From Usitatibacter palustris (GTDB lineage: Bacteria > Pseudomonadota > Gammaproteobacteria > Burkholderiales > Usitatibacteraceae), in contig NZ_CP053073.1 of NCBI RefSeq assembly GCF_013003985.1, forward strand, positions 1,984,001-2,048,000: a DNA stretch of 64,000 nt, given 5' to 3'. Below, one piece after another: positions 1-9,276 of the stretch. Under the pieces are notes generated by a model, which worked only from the letters and a program-made list of their open reading frames with translations, was not told the origin of the DNA and searched no databases. Position 1 is the first letter of the stretch; each line of letters starts with the position of its first letter. The translations under genes were made by a program, and so were the position numbers.

Positions 1-713
1 GCGGGAAGCCGGCGATCCGGCTGGGACTGGGGAGGATTTCCGGGCTTAAAGTGACTTCTGTGGAATCAATCGTAGAAGCCAGAAAACAAAAGGATTTCAG
101 CTCTGTTGAAGACCTGACCCTGAGGGCCGGACTCGACCGCCTCGATCTGAGCAAGCTCGCCCGCGCCGATGCCCTCGCGAGCCTCGCCGGCCACCGCCGC
201 GACGCCCTCTGGGAGACCCTTTCGGCCGACAACCCGACGCGCCTCGCCTTGCCCGCGGGATCCGAAAGCCAGCCCGCCACCCTGATTCCCGGCAGCGAAG
301 GCGAGGAAATCATCGCCGACTACGCGACCCTGGGCCTCACCTTGAGGCGCCATCCGCTCGCACTCCTGCGCGACCGGTTGAAGGCCATGAAGCTGAAAAC
401 CGCCGAGGACGTTGCCAACGCGAAGCACGGCCAGCGCATCAGGACTTCGGGCATCGTCACCTGCCGGCAAAGGCCAGCGACCGCGAGCGGCGTGATGTTC
501 GTCACGCTCGAGGACGAGACGGGCTACATCAACCTCGTCGTCTGGAACCACATCGCCGAGCGCCAACGCAAGGAATTGCTGGCTTCGAGGCTCCTTTGCG
601 TGAGCGGCGAAGTGCAGAAGCAGGGGCTCGTGGTGCACGTGATCGCCCATCGCTTCGAGGACATGACGCCGCTGCTCGGGCGGCTTGCCACCACCAGCCA
701 CGATTTCCACTAA
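1..713 (+). CDS. dnaE2: Error-prone DNA polymerase DnaE2, C-terminal part (5' end outside window)
   Basis: The reading frame is open from the left edge (frame starting at base 3), so the gene begins outside the window and only about 236 C-terminal residues are seen. They contain a helix-hairpin-helix-like stretch (GLDRLDLSKLARADALASL) and an OB-fold with TSGIVTCRQRPATASGVMF followed by TLEDETGYINLVVW, a signature typical of DnaE2 rather than replicative DnaE1. DnaE2 is the alpha-type translesion polymerase of the ImuA-ImuB-DnaE2 SOS mutagenesis complex. In that usual gene order imuA and imuB would lie to the left, outside this window. The family call is firm; the DnaE1/DnaE2 distinction rests on these C-terminal motifs only. 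Confidence 0.88.
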   Translation, partial: GKPAIRLGLGRISGLKVTSVESIVEARKQKDFSSVEDLTLRAGLDRLDLSKLARADALASLAGHRRDALWETLSADNPTRLALPAGSESQPATLIPGSEGEEIIADYATLGLTLRRHPLALLRDRLKAMKLKTAEDVANAKHGQRIRTSGIVTCRQRPATASGVMFVTLEDETGYINLVVWNHIAERQRKELLASRLLCVSGEVQKQGLVVHVIAHRFEDMTPLLGRLATTSHDFH

Positions 714-760
714 TCTTCGGCAGGCCCACGAGGCCATAACAAAAGGAGGATCAATCAACC

Positions 761-1324
761 ATGGTTACCCTGACCCAGCTCTGGCTCCCCATCCTGCTGT
801 CCGCGGTGGCGGTATTCGTCGCGAGCAGCCTCATCCACACCGTCATCAAGTGGCACCAGTCCGACTACTTCAAGCTGGGCAACGAGGATGACGTTCGCGC
901 GGTGATTCGCGCGGGCGGCGCGAGGCCGGGCCTCTACGTGATCCCGCACGTCCTCGAAGGCGCCGATTGCGCGAAGCCCGAGGTCCTCGCGAGGTTCACC
1001 GAAGGACCGGTCGGGTTCCTCACGCTGCGGCCCGTCGGCCCGCCCAACATCGTGAAGCCGCTGATCCAGTGGTTCAGCCTGGTGCTCCTGATCGCGATCG
1101 CCGTCGCCGCGCTCGCGGCGTGGACGCTGCCGAAGAACGCGAGCTTCATGACGGTCACGACGATCGTCGGCGCGATCACGTTCCTCGCCTACGCGTGCGG
1201 CGGCCCGATCAACGGGATCTGGATGGGCAAGCCGTGGCGCAGCGCGTTCAAGGAAATCCTCGACGGCTTCGTCTACGCCGCCGCGACCGCGCTGGTCTTC
1301 GCCTGGCTCTGGCCGCGCGGCTAG
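761..1324 (+). CDS. Hypothetical four-helix membrane protein
   Basis: A 187-residue protein with a strong ribosome binding site (AAAAGGAGGA at 741-750) ahead of ATG. Four hydrophobic segments are visible: about residues 9-28, 105-124, 129-148 and 165-184, separated by a cytoplasmic-looking hydrophilic loop (about 30-95). I recognise no enzyme motif. The gene follows dnaE2 by 47 bases and may be co-transcribed with it. It meets the downstream gene tail to tail, the two stop codons overlapping at 1321-1324. Function unknown. Confidence 0.75.
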   Translation: MVTLTQLWLPILLSAVAVFVASSLIHTVIKWHQSDYFKLGNEDDVRAVIRAGGARPGLYVIPHVLEGADCAKPEVLARFTEGPVGFLTLRPVGPPNIVKPLIQWFSLVLLIAIAVAALAAWTLPKNASFMTVTTIVGAITFLAYACGGPINGIWMGKPWRSAFKEILDGFVYAAATALVFAWLWPRG

Positions 1325-2160
1325 GCCGCGAAGGCGAACCTCGCCGGTTCCAGGCTGTGGCGCGCGGTCACGCCGGCGAGGAACTGCTCGATCGCGCTGT
1401 TCACGTCGTCGGGCCGCGTGATCGGGCCGAGGTGGCCGAGTCCCGCGAACTCGTGGCGCCAGGCACTCGGCAGCGCAAGGGCAAGGCGTCGCGTGATCGA
1501 ACGGCCGCACGCCGGTGACAGCGTGCCGTTCATGAGCAGCGTCGGAACCCGCAGCGTCCTGAATTCCTCGATGGCCGTGTCGTCGTTGAAGAGCGCATGG
1601 AAGTGGTCGACGACCGCGGACATGCGCTCGAGCACCTTCACGCGCTGCTTGTCGTCGAGCCGCGCGAACGTGCCGGCGCCCGACCAGAAATCGACGAACT
1701 GGTACGCCGACTCCTCGACGTCGCCCGCGTGGAAGGTATTGCAGATGGCGGTGCCGGCCGCCACGACCTCTTCGCCCGCGCGATCGTGCACAAACCCGTC
1801 GTAGATCAACCGGAACAGGACGGGCTCGTACACCGCGAGGCTGCGAATGCGCTCGGGCATATCGAGCGCGAGCTTCAATGCCACCGCCGCGCCATACGAA
1901 TGCGCGACGACGTGCATGCCCTCCGGCGCGGAAGCGAGCAGCGGCCGCAGCGCCTCGGCTTCGACCTGCAGCGACGGTTCCTCGTTCGCCGCCCAGCCGG
2001 GCCGCTTGCCATGACCGCCGAAATCGACGGCGATCACGCGGAAGCGGTCGGCCAGGCGAAGTGCCAGCCGATCCCATTGGCGCGACGACGCGCCGCTCGA
2101 GTGCAGGCACAGCAACGGCGTGCCGCGGCCGGTGACGCGGGCGTACTTGATGATGTCCAT
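1321..2160 (-). CDS. Alpha/beta-fold hydrolase
   Basis: About 279 residues with the layout of the alpha/beta hydrolase superfamily: an oxyanion-loop segment LLCLHSSGASSRQWD near the N-terminus, the nucleophile elbow AHSYGAA, and a late histidine in GLGHLGPITRPDD. It probably acts on a small ester or related substrate, which cannot be named. The start is chosen at ATG 2160 because AAGGAAGG lies six bases upstream. An alternative ATG at 2166 forms an ATGA overlap with the stop of the preceding minus-strand gene, so the two are almost certainly translationally coupled. It is the last gene of the minus-strand operon that begins at 4001. Confidence 0.85.
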   Translation of the reverse strand: MDIIKYARVTGRGTPLLCLHSSGASSRQWDRLALRLADRFRVIAVDFGGHGKRPGWAANEEPSLQVEAEALRPLLASAPEGMHVVAHSYGAAVALKLALDMPERIRSLAVYEPVLFRLIYDGFVHDRAGEEVVAAGTAICNTFHAGDVEESAYQFVDFWSGAGTFARLDDKQRVKVLERMSAVVDHFHALFNDDTAIEEFRTLRVPTLLMNGTLSPACGRSITRRLALALPSAWRHEFAGLGHLGPITRPDDVNSAIEQFLAGVTARHSLEPARFAFAA

Positions 2161-2162
2161 GC

Positions 2163-2633
2163 TCATCCTTCCTTGACGCAATGCGAGGCGGCGTAAGCGG
2201 GCGCGACGACCGCCGGCGCGCGGAGCAGTCGGGCAATGCCGATCACGTGCGCGGCGGCGGTCGCGGGCGCCACGAAGAGAGCGATCAGCGCGAGTGGAAA
2301 GCGCGCAAGGGCCGGTTCGATCGGTCCTTCGACGAGCCCCATCGCGAGCATCGCGCTCACCGCGATCAACACATCGGCTTCGATGAGCACCGTGAGGTAC
2401 GCGCGTGGGGAAACGGCGTCGAGCCAGTTACGAACGCCACGATCGAGCCCGACGACGACCAGCGCGTAGGCGAAACCGGAAAGCGCGACCGCACCGAGCT
2501 CGACCGGATCGAGCCTTGCGAACGAGCCGTGCAACGTACCGCTCGTGATCGCGATGGCCCAGACCCCGAGTGCCACGCCCAAGGTGCGTGCGGTGTCTTC
2601 GCAGGTGACGTTCACTGAGGTCTCGGCTTTCAT
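2163..2633 (-). CDS. Hypothetical membrane protein
   Basis: A 156-residue hydrophobic protein with about four predicted membrane helices (for example ARTLGVALGVWAIAITSG, VALSGFAYALVVVGL, VLIAVSAMLAMGLV and FPLALIALFVAPATAAAHVI). I recognise no catalytic motif. Its ATG overlaps the stop of the upstream 64-residue gene (TGATG) and its stop overlaps the hydrolase gene start region, so it sits inside a tightly packed operon with the diiron protein. Function unknown. Confidence 0.75.
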   Translation of the reverse strand: MKAETSVNVTCEDTARTLGVALGVWAIAITSGTLHGSFARLDPVELGAVALSGFAYALVVVGLDRGVRNWLDAVSPRAYLTVLIEADVLIAVSAMLAMGLVEGPIEPALARFPLALIALFVAPATAAAHVIGIARLLRAPAVVAPAYAASHCVKEG

Positions 2634-2827
2634 CAGAACGTCGACGAGATTTCCGGCGCGGCAGGATCGTCGCGGTTATCGACGATCGCCGCATGGGCGA
2701 CGGACCACGCGGCGGCGGAATACCGCGCAGGGGCCGGCTCCGGCGTGACCGGCGCCGCGGCGGCGTGGCCGAGCACGATCCCGACGACGAGCGCGGTGAG
2801 GGAAAGGGGGATGTTGACGAAGTTCAT
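2633..2827 (-). CDS. Small exported or membrane peptide (64 aa) downstream of diiron protein
   Basis: A 64-residue product that starts with a hydrophobic segment (NIPLSLTALVVGIVLGHAAA, a signal peptide or membrane anchor), followed by a Pro/Ala-rich stretch and an acidic tail. ATG at 2827 has AAGGA about eight bases upstream. It lies 14 bases after the stop of the diiron gene and its stop overlaps the next ATG (TGATG), so it is an integral operon member. No family recognised. Together with the 55-residue peptide gene upstream it brackets the diiron gene. Confidence 0.6.
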   Translation of the reverse strand: MNFVNIPLSLTALVVGIVLGHAAAAPVTPEPAPARYSAAAWSVAHAAIVDNRDDPAAPEISSTF

Positions 2828-2841
2828 GGTGATTCCTTGCG

Positions 2842-3801
2842 TTATTGAAGAATGGGGGCGAGCGCCTGGCCGATGCGCGCCGCCTGCTGCGGGGTGATCA
2901 TCGAGCCGAGGATCGCGTTGAAGCGCGCGTCCTTCACGCCCGAGACGATGTACTGGTAGCGATAGGCCTCGAGCATTCCGGCCTTGATGCGCAGCGCTTC
3001 GTGGACCGAGAACGGGCGTCCGGCGCATTCGATGAAGTAGCGCGTGTCCTCGTCGGCCTGCGCCTGCACCATGCCGTCCACGGCCGCGGCGAGCTCGATC
3101 AGGTCGTCGACCGCGGCATCGCGTTCGGTGGCGTCGAGCTTCTCGTTCTCGCGCTGCCACTCGAGCTCGTCGAGGATCGCGTGCTGCGATTCTTCCTTCC
3201 AGTGGAAGAGGAAGACGTCGCGGTAAAGGTCCGAGAGATCCGGATCGCGGTCGAGGCTCTCGCGGTAGTGCACCTGCGTGAAGAGCTCGATCATCAGCGT
3301 GAGGCCCAGCACCGACCAGGTGCTCTTGCCCAGCACGAAGCCGGCGACGTCGTCGGGCATCGGGATGAAGCGATAGCCCGCGGGCATCGTGGAGGCCATC
3401 ATCGATTCGATGCGGCGGAAGAGCGCCTGGTGCTTGAGCTCTTCCTCGGAGAAGCGCACGAGGGCCTCGAGCTTCGCCTGGTCGCCCAGCCAGTGGTCGC
3501 GGCTCACCTCGAGCATCTTCGCGTTGATGAAGCGCTCGCACAGCCCGAACATGTTGGCGTACGTGCGGCCCTGCACCTGGCTGTAGAAGCGCTGTTCTTC
3601 GGGCGCCAGGAATTCCAGGCGCGGCGCGAACGTGAGGCCGTCGGGCAGGAACTTGCGCGTGAGGTCGAAGCCGCGGCCGCGAATCACGTGGCGCTCGATG
3701 TCCCAGCGAACGCGCTTGGAGACTTCGATGCACTTGGCGTAGCGGGCGGACAGGTCGAACTTCGCGGAGTCGTCGGCGTTCACGGCGTGGGTATCGGGCA
3801 T
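2842..3801 (-). CDS. Ferritin-like diiron protein of unknown function
   Basis: A 319-residue, mainly helical protein with the full ligand set expected of a carboxylate-bridged diiron four-helix bundle: Glu89 (CERF), Glu121-x-x-His124 (ELKH), Glu172 (IELF) and Glu204-x-x-His207 (ESQH). Such proteins are oxygenases, N-oxygenases or metal-binding ferritin relatives; the exact family is not clear to me (AurF-like and predicted metal-dependent hydrolase-like families share the pattern). ATG at 3801 (MPDTHAV) is preferred over the longer frame because the upstream 55-residue gene occupies that DNA and ends 32 bases before. There is no signal peptide, so it is probably cytoplasmic. It sits between two small exported peptides in one operon. 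Confidence 0.8.
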   Translation of the reverse strand: MPDTHAVNADDSAKFDLSARYAKCIEVSKRVRWDIERHVIRGRGFDLTRKFLPDGLTFAPRLEFLAPEEQRFYSQVQGRTYANMFGLCERFINAKMLEVSRDHWLGDQAKLEALVRFSEEELKHQALFRRIESMMASTMPAGYRFIPMPDDVAGFVLGKSTWSVLGLTLMIELFTQVHYRESLDRDPDLSDLYRDVFLFHWKEESQHAILDELEWQRENEKLDATERDAAVDDLIELAAAVDGMVQAQADEDTRYFIECAGRPFSVHEALRIKAGMLEAYRYQYIVSGVKDARFNAILGSMITPQQAARIGQALAPILQ

Positions 3802-3833
3802 GGCGGTTCCTTGACGGGTAGTCGGTGCGGGAT

Positions 3834-4001
3834 TCAGTGGGCGATGAGGCCGACGGGCTCGTCGGCGCGCTCGAGGGCGTTCGGAAAGCACTCGGCGCTG
3901 CGCACGGCGGCGGCCGCGAGCATGAGCGTGCAGGCCAGTCCGACCGCGACCATGGCGCGGGCAAGCGTTGCGAAGGACGTTCTTTGCGCTGTTGCGTGCA
4001 T
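3834..4001 (-). CDS. Small exported or membrane peptide (55 aa), first gene of diiron operon
   Basis: A 55-residue product with a basic N-terminus and one strong hydrophobic segment (ARAMVAVGLACTLMLAAAAV), then a short tail ending in EPVGLIAH; it looks like a signal peptide plus short mature peptide, or a single-span membrane peptide. ATG at 4001 is preceded by CAGGAG at about eight bases. It is the first gene of the minus-strand operon that continues through the diiron protein. No family recognised. Confidence 0.55.
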   Translation of the reverse strand: MHATAQRTSFATLARAMVAVGLACTLMLAAAAVRSAECFPNALERADEPVGLIAH

Positions 4002-4107
4002 TGCTGGTGCTCCTGTTTCGTATGCAATCGAGGAGCACAAGCTACGGCCCGACCGTAACTTCCCGCTTTCTGTCGTGAAACGGTTTGTATCGGGAACGTA
4101 GTCCCAC

Positions 4108-4206
4108 TGTCATCCTGAGGAGCGAAGCGACGAAGGACCTGCTTTAGGGTTTTAACTGTTAAGCCCCTAAAGCAGGTCCTTCGGGCCTGCGGCCCTCAGG
4201 ATGACA
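4108..4206. repeat. Composite palindromic repeat (TGTCATCCTGAGG element), full copy
   Basis: Outer arms TGTCATCCTGAGG (4108-4120) and its exact reverse complement (4194-4206) enclose an inner perfect 19-base inverted repeat (4131-4149 with 4165-4183, containing the CCTAAAGCAGG core). The transcript could fold into a long branched hairpin. A shorter copy of the outer part lies at 4978-5012, on the other side of the response regulator gene, which marks this as an interspersed extragenic repeat family and not a simple terminator. Confidence 0.85.
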
Positions 4207-4250
4207 ATCCCTTTGGCATAATCGGGCGCTGTCTAAACGGGAAGGGCGCA

Positions 4251-4973
4251 ATGGCGGACGTGGCGAGGGTGCTCATCGTCGAGGACGACGAAGGCGTGCG
4301 CGAGATCCTGGTCGAGTACCTGACCGACCAGGGCTTCGCCGTGGATCACGCCGACGGCGGCGAGGCCATGCGCGCCGCGATCGAGCGCGCCATGCCCGAC
4401 GTGGTGCTCCTCGACGTGAACCTCCCCGGCGAAGACGGCCTGACACTCGCTCGTCATCTGCGCGAAAGATATGACGTTGGAATCATCATGGTCACGGGCG
4501 CTTCCGACGTGGTCGACCGCATCGTGGGCCTCGAGGTGGGCGCGGACGACTACATCGCCAAGCCCTTCGACCCGCGCGAGCTGAAGGCACGGTTGAAGAG
4601 CGTGCTGCGCCGCGTGCAGAACAAGTCCGTTCCCACGGAGACCGTGGCCGCTGCTCCGAAACAGGGCGCGCCTGTGGGCGCGGCGCGCATCGCGATGGGG
4701 CGTTGCCAGCTCGACATCGCGCGCCGCCTGTTGCTCGATGCAGAAGGTGTCGAAGTGCCGCTCACCGCGATGGAGTTCGATCTGCTGAGGGCCTTCGCCG
4801 ACCACCCCAACCAGGTGCTCTCGCGCGACCAGCTCCTCACGATGACGCGCAACCGCGAGTGGGAGCCCTTCGACCGCTCCATCGACATCCGCATCGCCCG
4901 CGTGCGCAAGAAGCTCGGCGACGAAAGCGTGATCCGCACGGTGCGCGGCGCGGGGTATATGTACGTTCCTTAG
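4251..4973 (+). CDS. OmpR/PhoB-family response regulator
   Basis: A 240-residue two-domain regulator. The receiver domain (about 1-120) has the acidic pair Glu11-Asp12-Asp13, phospho-acceptor Asp55 (LLDVNLPG), Thr82 and Lys104 (AKPFD). The C-terminal winged helix (about 145-240) carries the family pattern LTAMEFDLLRAF, SRDQLL, DRSIDIRIARVRKKLGD and VRGAGYMY. It should bind DNA when phosphorylated. The hybrid histidine kinase 130 bases downstream is the natural candidate partner, though that kinase already has its own receiver. Both flanks of the gene carry copies of the same palindromic repeat. Confidence 0.93.
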   Translation: MADVARVLIVEDDEGVREILVEYLTDQGFAVDHADGGEAMRAAIERAMPDVVLLDVNLPGEDGLTLARHLRERYDVGIIMVTGASDVVDRIVGLEVGADDYIAKPFDPRELKARLKSVLRRVQNKSVPTETVAAAPKQGAPVGAARIAMGRCQLDIARRLLLDAEGVEVPLTAMEFDLLRAFADHPNQVLSRDQLLTMTRNREWEPFDRSIDIRIARVRKKLGDESVIRTVRGAGYMYVP

Positions 4974-4977
4974 CAAC

Positions 4978-5012
4978 TGTCATCCTTCGTCGCTTCGCTC
5001 CTCAGGATGACA
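4978..5012. repeat. Palindromic repeat (TGTCATCC...GGATGACA), short inverted copy
   Basis: A 35-base element beginning TGTCATCC and ending GGATGACA; its right part (CGCTTCGCTCCTCAGGATGACA region) is the reverse complement of the left arm of the full element at 4108-4206. It starts five bases after the response regulator stop and may end that transcript, but it has no following T-run. Confidence 0.8.
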
Positions 5013-5101
5013 TTCGGTTGTTTGTAACCGCCGTGTTTCAGTGGTTTCGGCCGGGTAACTCCCCGTGCCAGGCGGCCCGGTCCGCAATAGACTGGCGCCC
5101 C

Positions 5102-7899
5102 ATGGATCGCGACAACGAAGGCGTTACGCCCCGCGAACTCACGCGTGATGGCGAGGCCTACCGTTTCCTCATGAGTGAAACGGAGGAGGCGGTCTACTTC
5201 TATACGGACACGATCGAGGATTGCAACGAGGCTACCTGCCGCCTGTACGAGCTGCCGCGCGAGCAACTGATCGGTCACTCGCCGCTGGAATGGTCGCCCA
5301 CCCTGCAGGCCGACGGCGCGCTTTCGGCCGTCCTCGGCACCGAGCGTTTCAAGCGCGCCTTCGCGGGCGAGACGCAGTGGTTCCGCTGGCACTACCGCAA
5401 GGGTGACGGCCGCACCTCGGAGGCCATCGTCCACATCGAGCTCGTTCGCGTGGATGGCCGGCGGCGCCTGCTCGTGCGCGCGCGTGACCTCCTGGTGCTC
5501 GAGCGCGCGGACCACGCGATCGCCGAAACCGAGACGCGCTTCCAGCAGATCCTCGACCACACGCCGGTCATCGCCTTCGTGAAGGACGTCGCGGGGCGCT
5601 ACGTGTTCATCAATCGCGAGCACGAGCGGCTGCTCAAGCGGCCGCGTGCCGAGGTGATCGGCCACGCGCCCGAGGACATCTATCCGCCGGCCGTGGCGCA
5701 GGCGCTGCGCCTGAACGACCAGCGCGTGCTTTCCGAGGGTCACGCCATCGAGTTCGAGGAGTCGGTGCCGGTCGGCGACGAGCTGCGCACGTACCTCTCT
5801 GTGAAGTTTCCCATCGTCGATCGCTCCGGCACGGCGGTGGCCGTCGGCAGCATTTCCACGGACATCACGGCGCGCAAGCACGCCGACGAAGCGCTGCGCA
5901 GCGCCGCGATCGCGGTTTCCACCGCGGAAGGCGATCGCATCTTCGAGGATCTCGTACGCTCGATGGCGGCTGTGCTCGCGGTGGACGTCGTCTTCATCGC
6001 GGTGCCCAGCACGCACACGCCGGGCCGCATGCGCACGCTGGCGGTCATCGCCAACGGCAAGATCGTCGATAACGTCGAGTACACGCTGGCGAACACGCCT
6101 TGCGCGGACGTGTTCGGCCACGAGTTCCTGATGATCGAATCGGGTCTCGAGCGGAAATATGGCGGCGAGCCGCTCTTCCCGGGCCTGCGATCCGCGGGCT
6201 ACGCGGGTTTCCCGCTCGTCGATGCCGCGGGCCGGTCGCTGGGACTCATCAGCCTGCTTTCCTCCGTGCCGCTGAAGGACCCGGCGCTGATCGAGTCGAT
6301 GACGAAGATCTACGCCGTGCGCGCCGCGGCCGAGATCGAGCGCTCGCGCTCGCAAGCAGCCCTGCGCGCCTCGGAAGCGAGCCACCGCGCCATCTTCGAG
6401 AGCACCGAAGACGCGATCTTCGTGCATGACTACGAGACCGGCGCCATCGTCGACGTGAACGCGAAGGCCTGCAGCGCCTACGGTTACTCGCGCGAGGAGA
6501 TGCTGAATGTTTCCATCGCCGACCTGAGCTCGGGCAAGGGCCCGTACACGGGCGAGAACGCGCTGCGCCACGTCGAGCGCGCGAAGACGGGCGAAGTGCA
6601 GCGCTTCGAATGGCGCCGTCGCAACAAGGACGGCAGCCTCCACTGGGACGAGGTCGTGCTCAAGAAGACGGCGATCAACGGCGTGCCGCGCATCCTCGCA
6701 TTCAGCCGCGAGATCACGGCGCGCAAGCTCGCCGAGGAAGGCATGCGCCAGGCGCAGAAGATGGAAGCCATCGGCCATCTCACGGGCGGCATCGCGCACG
6801 ACTTCAACAACATCCTCGCGAGCATCATGGGCAACATCGTGCTCGCGACCGACCGCGAGACGACGGCGGGCGACGCGCGGCTCACGCGCTACCTCGACCA
6901 GGCAATGCTCGCCGCGAAGAAAGCCCGTGACCTCATCGGCCAGATGCTCACCTACAGCCGGGGCCGTCGCGGCCAGCCGCGGCCGTTCGCGCTGGGCTCG
7001 CTCCTTCGCCAATCGTCACAGTTGCTGCGGTCGTCACTTCCGGCGACGATCGATTACACGACGCAGATCGCCGACGACGTGCCGCCCGCGCTCATCGACC
7101 CGGTGCAGATGGAGCAGGTCGTCTTCAACCTCTGCATCAACGCGCGCGATGCGATGCGCTCGAACGGCGCGATCCGCGCGGGCGTCCTCTTTGCCGGGCC
7201 GATCCAGGCGCATTGCGCCTCCTGCCGCCAGCCGTTCGCCGGCGAATTCATCGAGCTCTTCGTCGCCGATTCGGGACCGGGCATCGATCCGGCGGTGATC
7301 GAACGCATCTTCGAGCCGTTCTTCACGACGAAGGAAGTGGGGAAGGGCAGCGGCATGGGCCTTTCCACGGTGCACGGAATCGTCCATGAGCATGGCGGCC
7401 ACGTTGTCATCGAAACCGGCCTCGACCAGGGCACGCGCTTCCGCGTCTTCGTGCCGCCGCTTGCGGGAGGCGGTGCGGCCGCCATGGACCAAACGATGCC
7501 CGGCTTCGCGCCGCGCCGCCTGCCGAAGACGCGCCTCGAGGGCCACGTGCTGGTGGTCGATGACGAGCCCGCGGTGGTCGAGGTGATGCGTGACCTCCTC
7601 GAAGGCTGGGGATTGAAGGTGACGGTCGCGCCCGATGGCCGTGGCGCGCTGGCACTCTTTTCCGCGGAGCCGGGGGACTTCGACCTGATCCTCACCGATC
7701 ACACGATGCCGCGCATGACGGGCATCGAGCTCGCGCGCGAAGCCACGAAGCTGCGCCCGAAGTTGCCGATCATCATGTGCACGGGCTATGGCGGCGACGT
7801 GCCGCTCGCGAAATCGACCGAGGCCGGCATCATCGCGCGCCTCGCGAAACCCGTGGAGCCCGAAGAGCTGCTCCTCGCGCTAACCCTGCACTTGCCGGA

Positions 7900-7909
<10 letters not shown>
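5102..7909 (+). CDS. Hybrid sensor histidine kinase (multi-PAS, GAF, HisKA, HATPase, receiver)
   Basis: 935 residues from ATG 5102; the longer open frame upstream runs into the regulator gene and is not used. Domains in order: N-terminal PAS-like (about 15-130), PAS (about 145-260, QILDHTPVIAFVKDVAGRYV), GAF-like (about 275-420), PAS (about 425-540, HRAIFESTEDAIFVHDY), histidine phospho-acceptor domain with His566 in GHLTGGIAHDFNNIL, ATP-binding domain (GPGIDP, GKGSGMGLSTVHGIV) and a C-terminal receiver with Asp866 (LTDHTMP) and a late Lys-Pro (AKPVEP). There is no membrane segment, so it is a soluble sensor. The kinase/receiver layout suggests a phosphorelay. Its 3' end overlaps the convergent hydrolase gene by 10 bases. 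The ligand is unknown. Confidence 0.92.
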
Positions 7910-8568
<659 letters not shown>

Positions 8569-8592
8569 GGCGGCATTGTGCCGCACGCGCCC

Positions 8593-9180
8593 TCAACTCT
8601 TGATGCGCGTTCCCGTCATGTGCCAGTTGACCTTCCACGTCTTCCCGCCGTCGAACGAGAAGGCCTGCTGCCACTTCACGTTGTCGGCATCGACGCGGTC
8701 CCAGCGGTACTGCACGCGGATCGGCGTGCCCTGGAAGACTTCGTCGTTCTCGAAGATCCCGACACCGTTCACGAACTTGCCAACGACGGGGACCTGCAGC
8801 TCGTTCGTGTCCTTGTCGATGCCGCCGGTCTTGTTGTTGAGCCAGTAGATGCTCCACAGGCCGGTCTCGCCATTGAAGATGCGGATCGCGAGGCCCGTGT
8901 ATCCGGGGCGCCACGTCGGGGCGTTGAGGACGTCGAAGTTGCCGATGCCGCCCGGAAACTTCTGCATGTGGATCTCGGCGGTGAACGACTCCCACGCGCC
9001 GTCATCCTTGAGCGGCGTGGTGTTGCGCTTCTGCTCGGTTTTCCAGCGGCCGACGAGGAAATCGAAATCACCGCGGCCGGGCTTCTCGGCCGATGGCGCT
9101 TGAGCGAGGGCAGGGGATGCGGTGGCGATGGCTGCGGTGATCAAGGCCGCGCCGGCGTTGCGAAGAGTTTCGAGCGACAT
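8593..9180 (-). CDS. Exported DUF1579-like protein
   Basis: 195 residues with a cleavable-looking signal peptide (LRNAGAALITAAIATASPALAQ). The mature part begins with DFDFLVGRWKTEQKRN, the opening typical of DUF1579/lipocalin-like proteins (FLVGxW), followed by beta-rich sequence with many Trp and Gly residues. Presumably periplasmic. It ends 24 bases before the hydrolase start region and may be co-transcribed with it. No catalytic role can be assigned. Confidence 0.72.
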   Translation of the reverse strand: MSLETLRNAGAALITAAIATASPALAQAPSAEKPGRGDFDFLVGRWKTEQKRNTTPLKDDGAWESFTAEIHMQKFPGGIGNFDVLNAPTWRPGYTGLAIRIFNGETGLWSIYWLNNKTGGIDKDTNELQVPVVGKFVNGVGIFENDEVFQGTPIRVQYRWDRVDADNVKWQQAFSFDGGKTWKVNWHMTGTRIKS

Positions 9181-9276
9181 GGAATCCTCGGAATCGTGAA
9201 GGTCCGGGGACTCTACGGTTGAACTAGGTCAGGGTCCGCCCTATCGCGTCGCAGTCTCCGCCGGACTCCGCGTACC

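Noticed and set aside
2633..4027. Single 464-codon minus-strand gene in the diiron region
   Set aside because: Only its last 64 codons look like a protein with its own ATG and ribosome site; the rest is a shadow of the diiron gene in another frame.
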